Shown here: piece by piece, positions 1 to 5,749 of the stretch
Position numbering within the stretch: the stretch's first letter is position 1
How the letters are laid out: every line of letters begins with the position of its first letter
NCBI GenBank assembly: GCA_030609245.1
Contig: JAUWCP010000022.1
Span: 1 to 19,140 of the forward strand
Source: Hyphomicrobium sp.
GTDB lineage: Bacteria > Pseudomonadota > Alphaproteobacteria > Rhizobiales > Hyphomicrobiaceae
Length of the DNA: 19,140 nt
Direction: 5' to 3'
Program-made: the position numbers and the translations under genes
Notes under the pieces: model-generated
Told to the model about the DNA's origin: nothing
The model's database searches: none
The model's input: the letters and a program-made list of their open reading frames with translations, nothing else

Positions 1-15
1 CACCGGTTCTGTCAT
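1..15 (-). CDS. ftsX: FtsX, cell-division permease, first 5 codons only (partial)
   Basis: An ATG at 15–13 on the minus strand overlaps the ftsE stop codon in an ATGA arrangement and opens a frame reading MTEPV to the window edge. In proteobacteria ftsE is normally followed directly by ftsX, whose product is the membrane partner of the FtsE ATPase. The overlap implies translational coupling with ftsE. The identification rests on position and the coupled start, since five residues carry no family signal. Confidence 0.6.
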
Positions 16-668
16 ACGATCCGGACATGGCCCTCGTGCAGCTCCAAGCGCGGCGCTTTGAATTGCCGCATGAGTTGATGATCGTGGGTGGCAATCAGCA
101 CCGAAGTGCCGAGGCGATTAAGCTCGATGAAAAGGCGGAGCAGTCGGCGCGCCATCTGGGGGTCGACGTTGCCGGTCGGCTCGTCGGCGAGCAGCAGCTC
201 CGGCTTCCCAATCACCGCACGTGCGATCGCCGCGCGCTGCTTTTCACCGCCGGACAGGATCGAAGGAAAAGCATGCATGCGGTCGCCGAGGCCGACCCAC
301 TGCAAAAGATCTGTGACGTCCTCCTTGTAATCGGAAACGCGTTTTCCCACGACCCGCAGGGGCAGTGCGACGTTCTCCCACGTCGTCAGGTGATCGAGCA
401 GGCGAAAGTCCTGGAACACGATGCCGATGCGCCGGCGCAGCTGCGCGCGTTTTGCGCTCGAGATACGGCTCACATCCTGATTGAAGAGGTGAATTTTGCC
501 GCGCGTTGGGTGCAGCGACATGAACAGGAGACGCAAAAGCGAACTCTTGCCGGCGCCTGACGGCCCGGTAAGAAAGTGGAACGAGCCAGGCCGCAGATGG
601 AAATCGACCTCGGTGAGCACATCGTGCCCCCGATCGTAGGCCAGGGCTAAGTTCGACAGTCGGATCAA
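12..668 (-). CDS. ftsE: FtsE, cell-division ABC transporter ATP-binding protein
   Basis: This is the ATPase of the FtsEX complex at the division septum. The family couples ATP hydrolysis through FtsX to activation of periplasmic peptidoglycan hydrolases. Starting from the TTG at 668 the protein has 218 residues, the usual FtsE length. It shows a Walker A motif GPSGAGKSS (residues 35–43), the FtsE-typical stretch PGSFHFLTGPSGAGKSSLLR, an ABC signature LSGGEKQR, Walker B LLLADEPTGNVD and a switch histidine in ATHDH. The reading frame stays open upstream to an ATG at 848. That extension has no family-like sequence and runs across the intergenic repeats, so I place the start at TTG 668, where MIRLSNLALAYDRG matches the family N-terminus. 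A weak AGG lies about 9 nt upstream. The stop overlaps the ftsX start. The gene is divergent from hpt. Confidence 0.93.
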   Translation of the reverse strand: MIRLSNLALAYDRGHDVLTEVDFHLRPGSFHFLTGPSGAGKSSLLRLLFMSLHPTRGKIHLFNQDVSRISSAKRAQLRRRIGIVFQDFRLLDHLTTWENVALPLRVVGKRVSDYKEDVTDLLQWVGLGDRMHAFPSILSGGEKQRAAIARAVIGKPELLLADEPTGNVDPQMARRLLRLFIELNRLGTSVLIATHDHQLMRQFKAPRLELHEGHVRIV

Positions 669-761
669 AAGTGTTGGCCTGCGGTTGGTGCTTGAGACAC
701 AAGATACCTGTGACGCCCGCGTGCAATGCGTGACGTGAGATAAATCGATCACGAATGTGGC

Positions 762-792
762 GGGTTCGTGTACACCAGGGTGTGCACAACCC
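762..792. promoter_or_regulatory. Near-perfect inverted repeat in the ftsE–hpt divergent gap (operator or leader hairpin)
   Basis: The left arm GTGTACACC (768–776) and right arm GGTGTGCAC (779–787) are complementary except for one T·G position. Outer arms GGGTT (762–766) and AACCC (788–792) extend the symmetry, with one unpaired C at 767. The arms also contain two 8-bp palindromes, GTGTACAC and TGTGCACA, whose centres are 13 bp apart. The element could be a repressor operator shared by ftsE and hpt, or the first stem of a structured hpt leader RNA. No T-tract follows, so it is not a standard terminator. Confidence 0.5.
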
Positions 793-808
793 AGGGATGT
801 TATGGAAG

Positions 809-829
809 CATTGCAGTACAGATGCAATG
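809..829 (+). promoter_or_regulatory. Second inverted repeat upstream of hpt
   Basis: A perfect 7-bp inverted repeat, CATTGCA (809–815) and TGCAATG (823–829), encloses a 7-nt loop. It lies between the 762–792 dyad and a third, weaker stem at 838–860: TTC plus GCCC on the left, GGGC plus GAA on the right, with one bulged T at 841. Together the three stems could fold the 5' leader of hpt. No function is assigned. Confidence 0.4.
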
Positions 830-882
830 TCCTGATATTCTGCCCCACTGGAAGGGCGAAAAGGAAACTGGATAAAGCGGCT

Positions 883-1431
883 ATGGGTCACGGAATGGCA
901 GTGGAAAGCGAGCTTGAGGTCATTTTCACGCCCGAGGCGATCGCGGCGCGTCTTGGCGAGCTTGCCGTCAAGGTCGCAGATGAGAAGCTCGACAATCTTC
1001 TTGTCGTGGCGATCCTGAAGGGCAGCTTTGTATTCGCAGCCGATCTGATTCGCGCATTCCACCGCGTTGGCCTTACACCTGAGGTCGATTTTATGACGTT
1101 GTCGAGCTATCGCAAGAGCCGTGTTTCCTCTGGACAGGTCTCGATACTGCGCGACATGGATCTCGATGTTCGTGGCCGGAACGTTCTCATCGTGGACGAT
1201 GTGCTCGATTCCGGCCGCACGTTGGCCTTCGCCAAGGATTTGATCGCGGCGCGCGGGGCCAAAACTATCAAGTCCTGCGTCTTGCTCGACAAAAAGGTAA
1301 AGCGCGCAGTCAGCGTCGAGGCCGACTTATGCGCGTTCGAGTGCCCAGATATTTTTGTGGTTGGCTACGGCATGGACGTGGCGCATCGCTACCGTGAGCT
1401 GCCCTTCGTGGGACGCGTGGTGAAGGAGTGA
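883..1431 (+). CDS. hpt: Hypoxanthine phosphoribosyltransferase
   Basis: This cytosolic class I phosphoribosyltransferase converts hypoxanthine (and usually guanine) plus PRPP to IMP/GMP in purine salvage. The protein has 182 residues, normal for Hpt. The PRPP-binding loop VLIVDDVLDSGRTL lies at residues 101–114 with paired acidic D105–D106. The stretches ILKGSFVFAADL and PDIFVVGYGMDVAHRYRELPFVG are characteristic of bacterial Hpt. The frame is open back to 757, but those residues look non-coding and overlap the inverted repeats. ATG 883 or ATG 895 are the plausible starts. Neither has an ideal Shine–Dalgarno; AAGG at 861–864 is 18 nt from ATG 883. The response regulator gene follows 28 nt downstream and may be cotranscribed. 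Confidence 0.92.
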   Translation: MGHGMAVESELEVIFTPEAIAARLGELAVKVADEKLDNLLVVAILKGSFVFAADLIRAFHRVGLTPEVDFMTLSSYRKSRVSSGQVSILRDMDLDVRGRNVLIVDDVLDSGRTLAFAKDLIAARGAKTIKSCVLLDKKVKRAVSVEADLCAFECPDIFVVGYGMDVAHRYRELPFVGRVVKE

Positions 1432-1459
1432 CGCATCTTTCTTGGGGGAGGGATTGACG

Positions 1460-1822
1460 ATGGCGCGAATACTTCTTGCAGATGACGATGCCGCGACACG
1501 CGAATTGGTGAAGCGAGCGCTTGAGTCCGATGGCCATAGCGTCCAGGTCACGCAGGACGGGAGCGAGGCGTTGGAGCGGGTCAAAACGGATGGGGCGTCG
1601 TTCGACCTTCTTGTCAGCGATGTGGAGATGCCGTTGCTCGATGGCATCGCGCTAGCCGAAAGCGCCTACGCATTGCAGCCGAAGCTTCGCATTCTATTGA
1701 TGTCGGGCTTTTCCGATCAGCTTGATCGCGCAAAGACACTCAAGGGCCCTAAGGTTGGGATGCTGTCCAAGCCCTTCACGCTAGACCAGGTTCGCGAAAG
1801 CGTGCGCAAGCTGCTCTCGTAG
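1460..1822 (+). CDS. Single-domain (receiver-only) response regulator, CpdR-like
   Basis: The 120-residue protein is a bare CheY-like receiver with no output domain. It has the acidic pocket D8–D10, phospho-acceptor D54 in LVSDVEMP, the switch serine S82 and the conserved K104 in LSKPF. The opening MARILLADDD and the overall length resemble alphaproteobacterial CpdR. CpdR is a phospho-switch that controls polar delivery of substrates to ClpXP during the cell cycle. Assignment to CpdR rather than another stand-alone receiver is an inference. The start is ATG 1460, preceded by a GGGGGAGGG purine tract about 7 nt upstream. TTG codons at 1442 and 1454 are in frame but less likely. No histidine kinase or phosphotransferase gene lies nearby. 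The 3' end converges on moaA with a 9-bp gap. Confidence 0.88.
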   Translation: MARILLADDDAATRELVKRALESDGHSVQVTQDGSEALERVKTDGASFDLLVSDVEMPLLDGIALAESAYALQPKLRILLMSGFSDQLDRAKTLKGPKVGMLSKPFTLDQVRESVRKLLS

Positions 1823-1831
1823 ACGTCTTGC

Positions 1832-2857
1832 CTATCCGCCGGTGACGCTCATGTGACGGGCGACCGCTGGCTTGGCCCTGCGCCGGTCGATGATGAAGTC
1901 GTGGCCCTTGGGCTTGAGGGCGATGGCCTGGCCGATGGCATCGTGCAGCGCTGCATCGTCAGGGCTGGAGCGCAAAGGTGCGCGCAAGTCGGCCGCGTCC
2001 TCCTGGCCAAGGCACAGATAGAGCGTGCCAGTGCACGTGAGGCGCACCCGGTTGCAACTTTCACAGAAGTTATGGCTCATTGGCGTGATGAAGCCTAAAC
2101 GTCCGCCGGTTTCCCGCACTTCCACGTAGCGGGCTGGGCCTCCCGTGCGATGCGGGATGTCGTGGAGCGTCCAGCGGTCCATGAGGCGCGCGCGCACAAT
2201 CGAGAGCGGAAGGTATTGGTCGGTGCGATCGCCATCGACCTCGCCCATCGGCATTGTCTCAATCAGCGTGAGATCATAGCCACGGCTATGCGCGAACTGG
2301 ATCATCTCGGCGAGTTCGTCCTCGTTCGTCTCTTTCAGCGCCACGGTATTGATCTTGACCTTGAGGCCCGCCTCGTCGGCGGCTGCAAGGCCGTCCATAA
2401 CCGTTCCGAGGTCGCCCCAACGTGTGATGGCGCGAAAACGGTCAGCGTCGAGCGTATCCAGCGAGACGTTGATCCGCTCCACTCCGGCCGCCTTCAGGTC
2501 GTGGGCAAAGCGCTGGAGCTGGCTGGCGTTGGTCGTCAGCGTCAGTTCGTCCAGCGTGCCGTCGTCGAGATGGCGCGCCAGGGCCTTGAAGAGCCACATG
2601 ATGTTCTTGCGCACGAGTGGCTCGCCACCGGTGATCCGTAACCTTCTGACCCCTCGCGCAACGAAGGCCGAGCACAGACGATCGAGTTCCTCCAGAGTGA
2701 GCAGCTCTCGTTTGGGCAGAAACGTCATGTGTTCTGACATGCAGTACACACACCGAAAGTCGCAGCGGTCGGTGACGGAAACACGCAGATAAGTGATGTC
2801 GCGGCCGTAGCGGTCGGTCAGCGTCGGGAGTGGTAGTTTCTGCGTGCGGTTTCTCAT
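1832..2857 (-). CDS. moaA: GTP 3',8-cyclase MoaA
   Basis: MoaA is the radical-SAM enzyme that, with MoaC, turns GTP into cyclic pyranopterin monophosphate, the first step of molybdenum cofactor synthesis. The protein has 341 residues. The N-terminal SAM-cluster motif CDFRCVYC gives C32, C36 and C39. ITGGEPL follows at residues 75–81. The second [4Fe–4S] site is C265-x2-C268-x13-C282. The chain ends in the Gly-Gly tail (MSVTGG) needed by the family for GTP cyclisation, so the gene looks intact and functional. The frame is open to 2944, but MRNRTQKLPLPTLTDRYGRDITYLRVSVTDRC is family-like and its ATG at 2857 has a CAGG a few bases upstream. The same Moco pathway continues in mobA–mobB upstream on this strand, separated by a plus-strand hypothetical gene. 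Confidence 0.95.
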   Translation of the reverse strand: MRNRTQKLPLPTLTDRYGRDITYLRVSVTDRCDFRCVYCMSEHMTFLPKRELLTLEELDRLCSAFVARGVRRLRITGGEPLVRKNIMWLFKALARHLDDGTLDELTLTTNASQLQRFAHDLKAAGVERINVSLDTLDADRFRAITRWGDLGTVMDGLAAADEAGLKVKINTVALKETNEDELAEMIQFAHSRGYDLTLIETMPMGEVDGDRTDQYLPLSIVRARLMDRWTLHDIPHRTGGPARYVEVRETGGRLGFITPMSHNFCESCNRVRLTCTGTLYLCLGQEDAADLRAPLRSSPDDAALHDAIGQAIALKPKGHDFIIDRRRAKPAVARHMSVTGG

Positions 2858-2977
2858 TGGTGCCTGCTCAGTTGCGAAGCTATTCAATATAGAATGCACG
2901 ACGCGGCCATCTCCGGCAAGAGTGTCGCACCCCTCCATTGCCAATTAAGAGCTGGATCGGTTGGGAGAACGAATAGA

Positions 2978-3304
2978 ATGCACGCGCTCGTAAATCTCCT
3001 TGCGTGGTTTGTGGCTCGGGCTGGAGCCAACGTTATTCCTCCCGGAGTCGACGGGAGCCATGCGTTTGAAACTCCGAGCGGTGCCAACAGGGCCGGGCGG
3101 CTCGTCCCCGGTCCTGAGGATGCAGCGGAGACAGAAACAGGCACGTCACTCGAGGCGCATTGGGCGCTGTGGGCGGCTGTCACGCTGGTCATACTTATTC
3201 TTGCTATCGGTTATATCCGGCGGCGTTGGAAGGGCGGCACAGCAGTCCGTCCGGCTCGGTTTCGTTGGTCGTCGGCCTGGAGCCGCTATTCGGACCGGGA
3301 ATGA
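2978..3304 (+). CDS. Hypothetical protein with one predicted C-terminal membrane segment
   Basis: I do not recognise this 108-residue protein. It has a hydrophobic N-terminal stretch (MHALVNLLAWFVARAGANV), then a polar Pro/Gly/Glu-rich region. A clear transmembrane segment follows at about residues 65–83 (LWAAVTLVILILAIGYI), then a basic cluster RRRWKGG, suggesting a membrane protein with a cytoplasmic basic tail. ATG 2978 has a good Shine–Dalgarno, GGGAGA at 2963–2968, 9 nt upstream. An upstream in-frame ATG at 2894 lacks one. The 3' end overlaps the convergent mobB by 19 bp. It is the only good candidate in the gap between moaA and mobB, but it could be spurious. Confidence 0.45.
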   Translation: MHALVNLLAWFVARAGANVIPPGVDGSHAFETPSGANRAGRLVPGPEDAAETETGTSLEAHWALWAAVTLVILILAIGYIRRRWKGGTAVRPARFRWSSAWSRYSDRE

Positions 3305-3819
3305 CTTGCAAGGTTGGTGGTCTTCTCGATGAATGTGGCAATCCCCACGACGTCATCGAGCGCGAAGACGGGAACGTTGCGATCTTTGAGTGCATAGTCG
3401 GATGCAATAGCGATCACGTTGGGGTCGTTACCGGCAAGTGGCGGATCTACCGCCGACGCGCGGCGCCGTACTTCGATCTTCGGGATCTGAGCGGACTTGT
3501 AGCCCTCGACCAATACGAGGTCAGCAGGTGCCAGCCGCGCTGCAATCTCTTCCAGGCTCGGCACGGGGCTCTCCTGGCGCTGCCCGGAGATCTCCCAGCC
3601 CGCGGGCGAAACGATGACAACCGCGTAGGCGCCAGCTTGTGCGTGACGTTCGCTATCGCTGGTCCCGTCACCCGGCCGCAAGTCGTGGTGGGCGTGCTTT
3701 ACGGTTGCGATCTTGAAGCCGCGCTTCGTGAAGGCTTCCACGAGACGTACAACCAATGTCGTCTTGCCGGAGTTCTTCCACCCAGCAATGCCGATCATCG
3801 CCATACGAGTATTAGTCAC
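3286..3819 (-). CDS. mobB: MobB, molybdopterin-guanine dinucleotide biosynthesis GTP-binding adaptor
   Basis: MobB is a small P-loop GTP-binding protein that assists MobA in forming the guanine dinucleotide form of the molybdenum cofactor. The 177-residue protein has the N-terminal Walker A motif GWKNSGKTT (residues 13–21). The family stretches KIATVKHAHHDL and DLVLVEGYK also fit MobB. The start is GTG 3819, preceded at 7 nt by GGGAG. ATG 3804 and ATG 3798 are in frame but have no ribosome-binding site. The start lies inside the end of mobA (8-bp overlap), so the two genes are translationally coupled in the order mobA–mobB. Confidence 0.93.
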   Translation of the reverse strand: MTNTRMAMIGIAGWKNSGKTTLVVRLVEAFTKRGFKIATVKHAHHDLRPGDGTSDSERHAQAGAYAVVIVSPAGWEISGQRQESPVPSLEEIAARLAPADLVLVEGYKSAQIPKIEVRRRASAVDPPLAGNDPNVIAIASDYALKDRNVPVFALDDVVGIATFIEKTTNLASHSRSE

Positions 3820-4477
3820 GCGCTGGCTCCCGGCCCGCGGGACTGGAGAAAAGCGCCCGCGCAGTTTCGAGATCGGCAGGTGTGTTCACATTGAAGAATG
3901 GATCAATGGCCACGCCACCGATCTCGACGTCCGGGAAGTCGACGATAGTGCTGGCATTGTCCTCGGCGAAGCGGTGCATCGCACGCACGCCGTTTTCCAA
4001 AGCGTCCGCGACTGCTCCGGCCAACGTGATGTCCCACAGTCCCACGATCGGGTGCCGCATGTTTCCTGAAGCTGCGATCGCACACGTGGCTCGGCTTGCC
4101 CGCAGCGCGGATTTCAATCGTGCAACGAGTTCGTGCGGGAGGAACGGTATGTCCCCCGGTACGCTGGCGACAAGGCGCGCGTTTGGCGTCTTGCTTTGTG
4201 CCCACATCATTCCTGCGTGAAGTCCCGCAAGCGGGCCGGCAAAGTCTTCTATCGTGTCAGGAACGACAGGCAGGCCGAAGGGTGAGAAGCGCTCAGGATC
4301 GCCATTCGCGTTGATAACGAGAGTGCCGGCTTGCGGGCGCATACGCACGATCACATGCGCCAGCATTGGTTCACCGGCGATTTCAAGCAGCGCTTTCTCG
4401 TTGCCTCCCATGCGCTGCGAACGCCCGCCCGCAAGCAGAACGCCGGTCACGTCGCTGTCGCCACTACAATTTTGCAT
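3812..4477 (-). CDS. mobA: MobA, molybdenum cofactor guanylyltransferase
   Basis: MobA transfers GMP from GTP to the molybdenum cofactor, giving the dinucleotide cofactor used by DMSO-reductase-family enzymes. The protein has 221 residues and begins with the nucleotidyltransferase signature LLAGGRSQRMGG followed by K28. It continues with the family-typical VPDTIEDFAGPLAGLHAGM and VPGDIPFLP stretches, and ends with a NVNTPADL motif. The start is placed at ATG 4477; the frame is open to a TTG at 4513, and neither has a strong Shine–Dalgarno. It forms an overlapping pair with mobB. Its divergent neighbour is the TRAP binding-protein gene. No molybdoenzyme is encoded in this window. Confidence 0.93.
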   Translation of the reverse strand: MQNCSGDSDVTGVLLAGGRSQRMGGNEKALLEIAGEPMLAHVIVRMRPQAGTLVINANGDPERFSPFGLPVVPDTIEDFAGPLAGLHAGMMWAQSKTPNARLVASVPGDIPFLPHELVARLKSALRASRATCAIAASGNMRHPIVGLWDITLAGAVADALENGVRAMHRFAEDNASTIVDFPDVEIGGVAIDPFFNVNTPADLETARALFSSPAGREPARD

Positions 4478-4535
4478 GAGAAGCGATTTAGTCTGGTCGC
4501 GTCGAAGCGGCAAGGCCCGCGTTGCAGCCCAATAT

Positions 4536-4564
4536 TTGTGAGGAGCTGGAGCGGCGTCTATAAG
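4536..4564 (+). promoter_or_regulatory. Candidate sigma-70-type promoter for the TRAP binding-protein gene
   Basis: A −35-like TTGTGA (4536–4541, 4 of 6 consensus bases) and a −10-like TATAAG (4559–4564, 5 of 6) are separated by exactly 17 bp. They lie in the 141-bp gap between divergent mobA and the TRAP gene, and predict a leader of about 45–50 nt before the GTG start at 4619. This is a visual motif match only. Confidence 0.45.
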
Positions 4565-4605
4565 TCCGGCGAAACGGTATGGGGCAAAAGGGCTAGGTGC
4601 AAATT

Positions 4606-4612
4606 AGGAGGT
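4606..4612 (+). promoter_or_regulatory. Strong Shine–Dalgarno that decides a GTG start for the TRAP binding protein
   Basis: AGGAGGT lies 6 nt before the in-frame GTG at 4619 but 18 nt before the next ATG at 4631. It therefore supports GTG 4619 as the start. Four residues (MTGS) then precede the MKRRKF of the Tat signal. Confidence 0.75.
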
Positions 4613-4618
4613 AGGCCT

Positions 4619-5737
4619 GTGACGGGCAGCATGAAGCGCCGCAAATTCCTAAAGGGGGCAATCGCCGGCGGTGCCGGTGCCGCGGTAGCGACCGCTGTTG
4701 CGGCTCCGGCCATTGCGCAGACGATGCCGGCGCTGGATTGGCGCATGGTCTCCAGCTTCCCGCCATCGCTGGGTACCATTTACGGCGCGGCCGAGGTTTT
4801 CGCTAAGGCTGTTGCCGACATGACCGACAATCGGTTCCGAATTCAGGTCTTTGCGCCAGGCGAGATCGTGCCCGGCCTGTCGGCGGCCGACGCCGTTTCC
4901 AATGGGAGCGTCGAGTCCTGTCACACCGCGTCCTATTACTACTGGGGCAAGGACCCGACGTTCGCCTTTGGAACAGCAGTGCCGTTCGGTCTCAATTATC
5001 GCATGCAGAATGCCTGGATGTATGAGGGTGGCGGCATCGACCTGATGAACGCGTTCTATGCACGCTTCAACATCTTCGGTTTGCCGGGCGGCAACACGGG
5101 CACGCAGATGGGTGGCTGGTATCGCAAGGAAATCAACACGCCCGAAGATTGGCGGGGGTTGAAGATTCGCATTGGCGGCTTGGCGGGCGCAGTGATGTCG
5201 AAGCTCGGCGCGGTTCCCCAACAGATTGCCGGCGGCGACGTCTACCCCGCTCTTGAAAAGGGCACCATCGACGCGGCCGAATGGGTTGGCCCTTATGACG
5301 ATGAGAAGCTCGGCTTCTCCAAGGTTGCCAGGTACTACTACTACCCCGGTTGGTGGGAAGGTCAGGCTATGCTCAGCTTTTTCTTCAATTTTCAGAAGTG
5401 GAACGAGCTGCCGAAAACCTATCAGGCGATCATCAGGTCAGCCGCATCACTCGCCGATCGCAAGATGATGGCGCGCTATGATTTGTTGAATCCTCCCGCC
5501 CTGCGAAAGCTCGCCATCGGAGGGGCCGAGCTGCGTCCCTTCTCCGAAGCCGTGCTCGATGCGTGCTTCAAGGCGTCGAACGAGGTCTTTGATGAGATCT
5601 CCGCCGAGAACGCCGAGTTCAAGAAGGTTTTTGAGGCCATGAAGGTGGTGCGTGCAGAAGATTTTCTTTGGTTCCAACTGGCTGAGCACACCTTCGACAC
5701 GTACATGATGATCCAGCAGCGCAAGGGGCTGGTGTAG
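4619..5737 (+). CDS. dctP: TRAP transporter substrate-binding protein (DctP family), Tat-exported
   Basis: This is the periplasmic binding component of a tripartite ATP-independent (TRAP) transporter, 372 residues. The N-terminus carries a twin-arginine signal (KRRKFLKG, then an Ala/Gly-rich hydrophobic core) with a likely cleavage after AIA in PAIAQT. The mature part has DctP-family features: WRMVSSFPPSLGTIYGAAEVFA, VGPYDDEKLGFSKVA, and a basic motif in LKIRIGGLAGAVMSKLGAVPQQI. The sequence resembles the 2-oxoacid/mannitol-chloroaromatic subgroup (TakP, FcbT1), so an organic acid such as a 2-oxo or hydroxy acid is the likely substrate; this is an inference. The gene has its own promoter and a strong Shine–Dalgarno. 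It converges on the membrane-subunit gene, with only 12 bp between stop codons, instead of sharing an operon with it. Confidence 0.92.
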   Translation: MTGSMKRRKFLKGAIAGGAGAAVATAVAAPAIAQTMPALDWRMVSSFPPSLGTIYGAAEVFAKAVADMTDNRFRIQVFAPGEIVPGLSAADAVSNGSVESCHTASYYYWGKDPTFAFGTAVPFGLNYRMQNAWMYEGGGIDLMNAFYARFNIFGLPGGNTGTQMGGWYRKEINTPEDWRGLKIRIGGLAGAVMSKLGAVPQQIAGGDVYPALEKGTIDAAEWVGPYDDEKLGFSKVARYYYYPGWWEGQAMLSFFFNFQKWNELPKTYQAIIRSAASLADRKMMARYDLLNPPALRKLAIGGAELRPFSEAVLDACFKASNEVFDEISAENAEFKKVFEAMKVVRAEDFLWFQLAEHTFDTYMMIQQRKGLV

Positions 5738-5749
5738 AGCCTGGCTGGG

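Noticed and set aside
669..848. N-terminal extension of ftsE to the ATG at 848
   Set aside because: The added residues have no family-like sequence, cross the inverted repeats of the intergenic region, and would make FtsE 60 residues longer than usual. TTG 668 gives the standard length.
757..882. N-terminal extension of hpt to the ATG at 757
   Set aside because: The extra residues do not resemble Hpt and lie over the three inverted repeats. The family homology begins just after 895.
2150..2641. Long open frame antisense to moaA (163 codons)
   Set aside because: It is the mirror of a high-GC coding sequence. It has no recognisable domain or ribosome-binding site, and moaA on the other strand is complete with all its cysteines.
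3160..3894. Plus-strand open frame of 244 codons antisense to mobB and mobA
   Set aside because: It overlaps two intact, coupled genes with clear motifs. Its translation shows no domain, only composition-driven residues.
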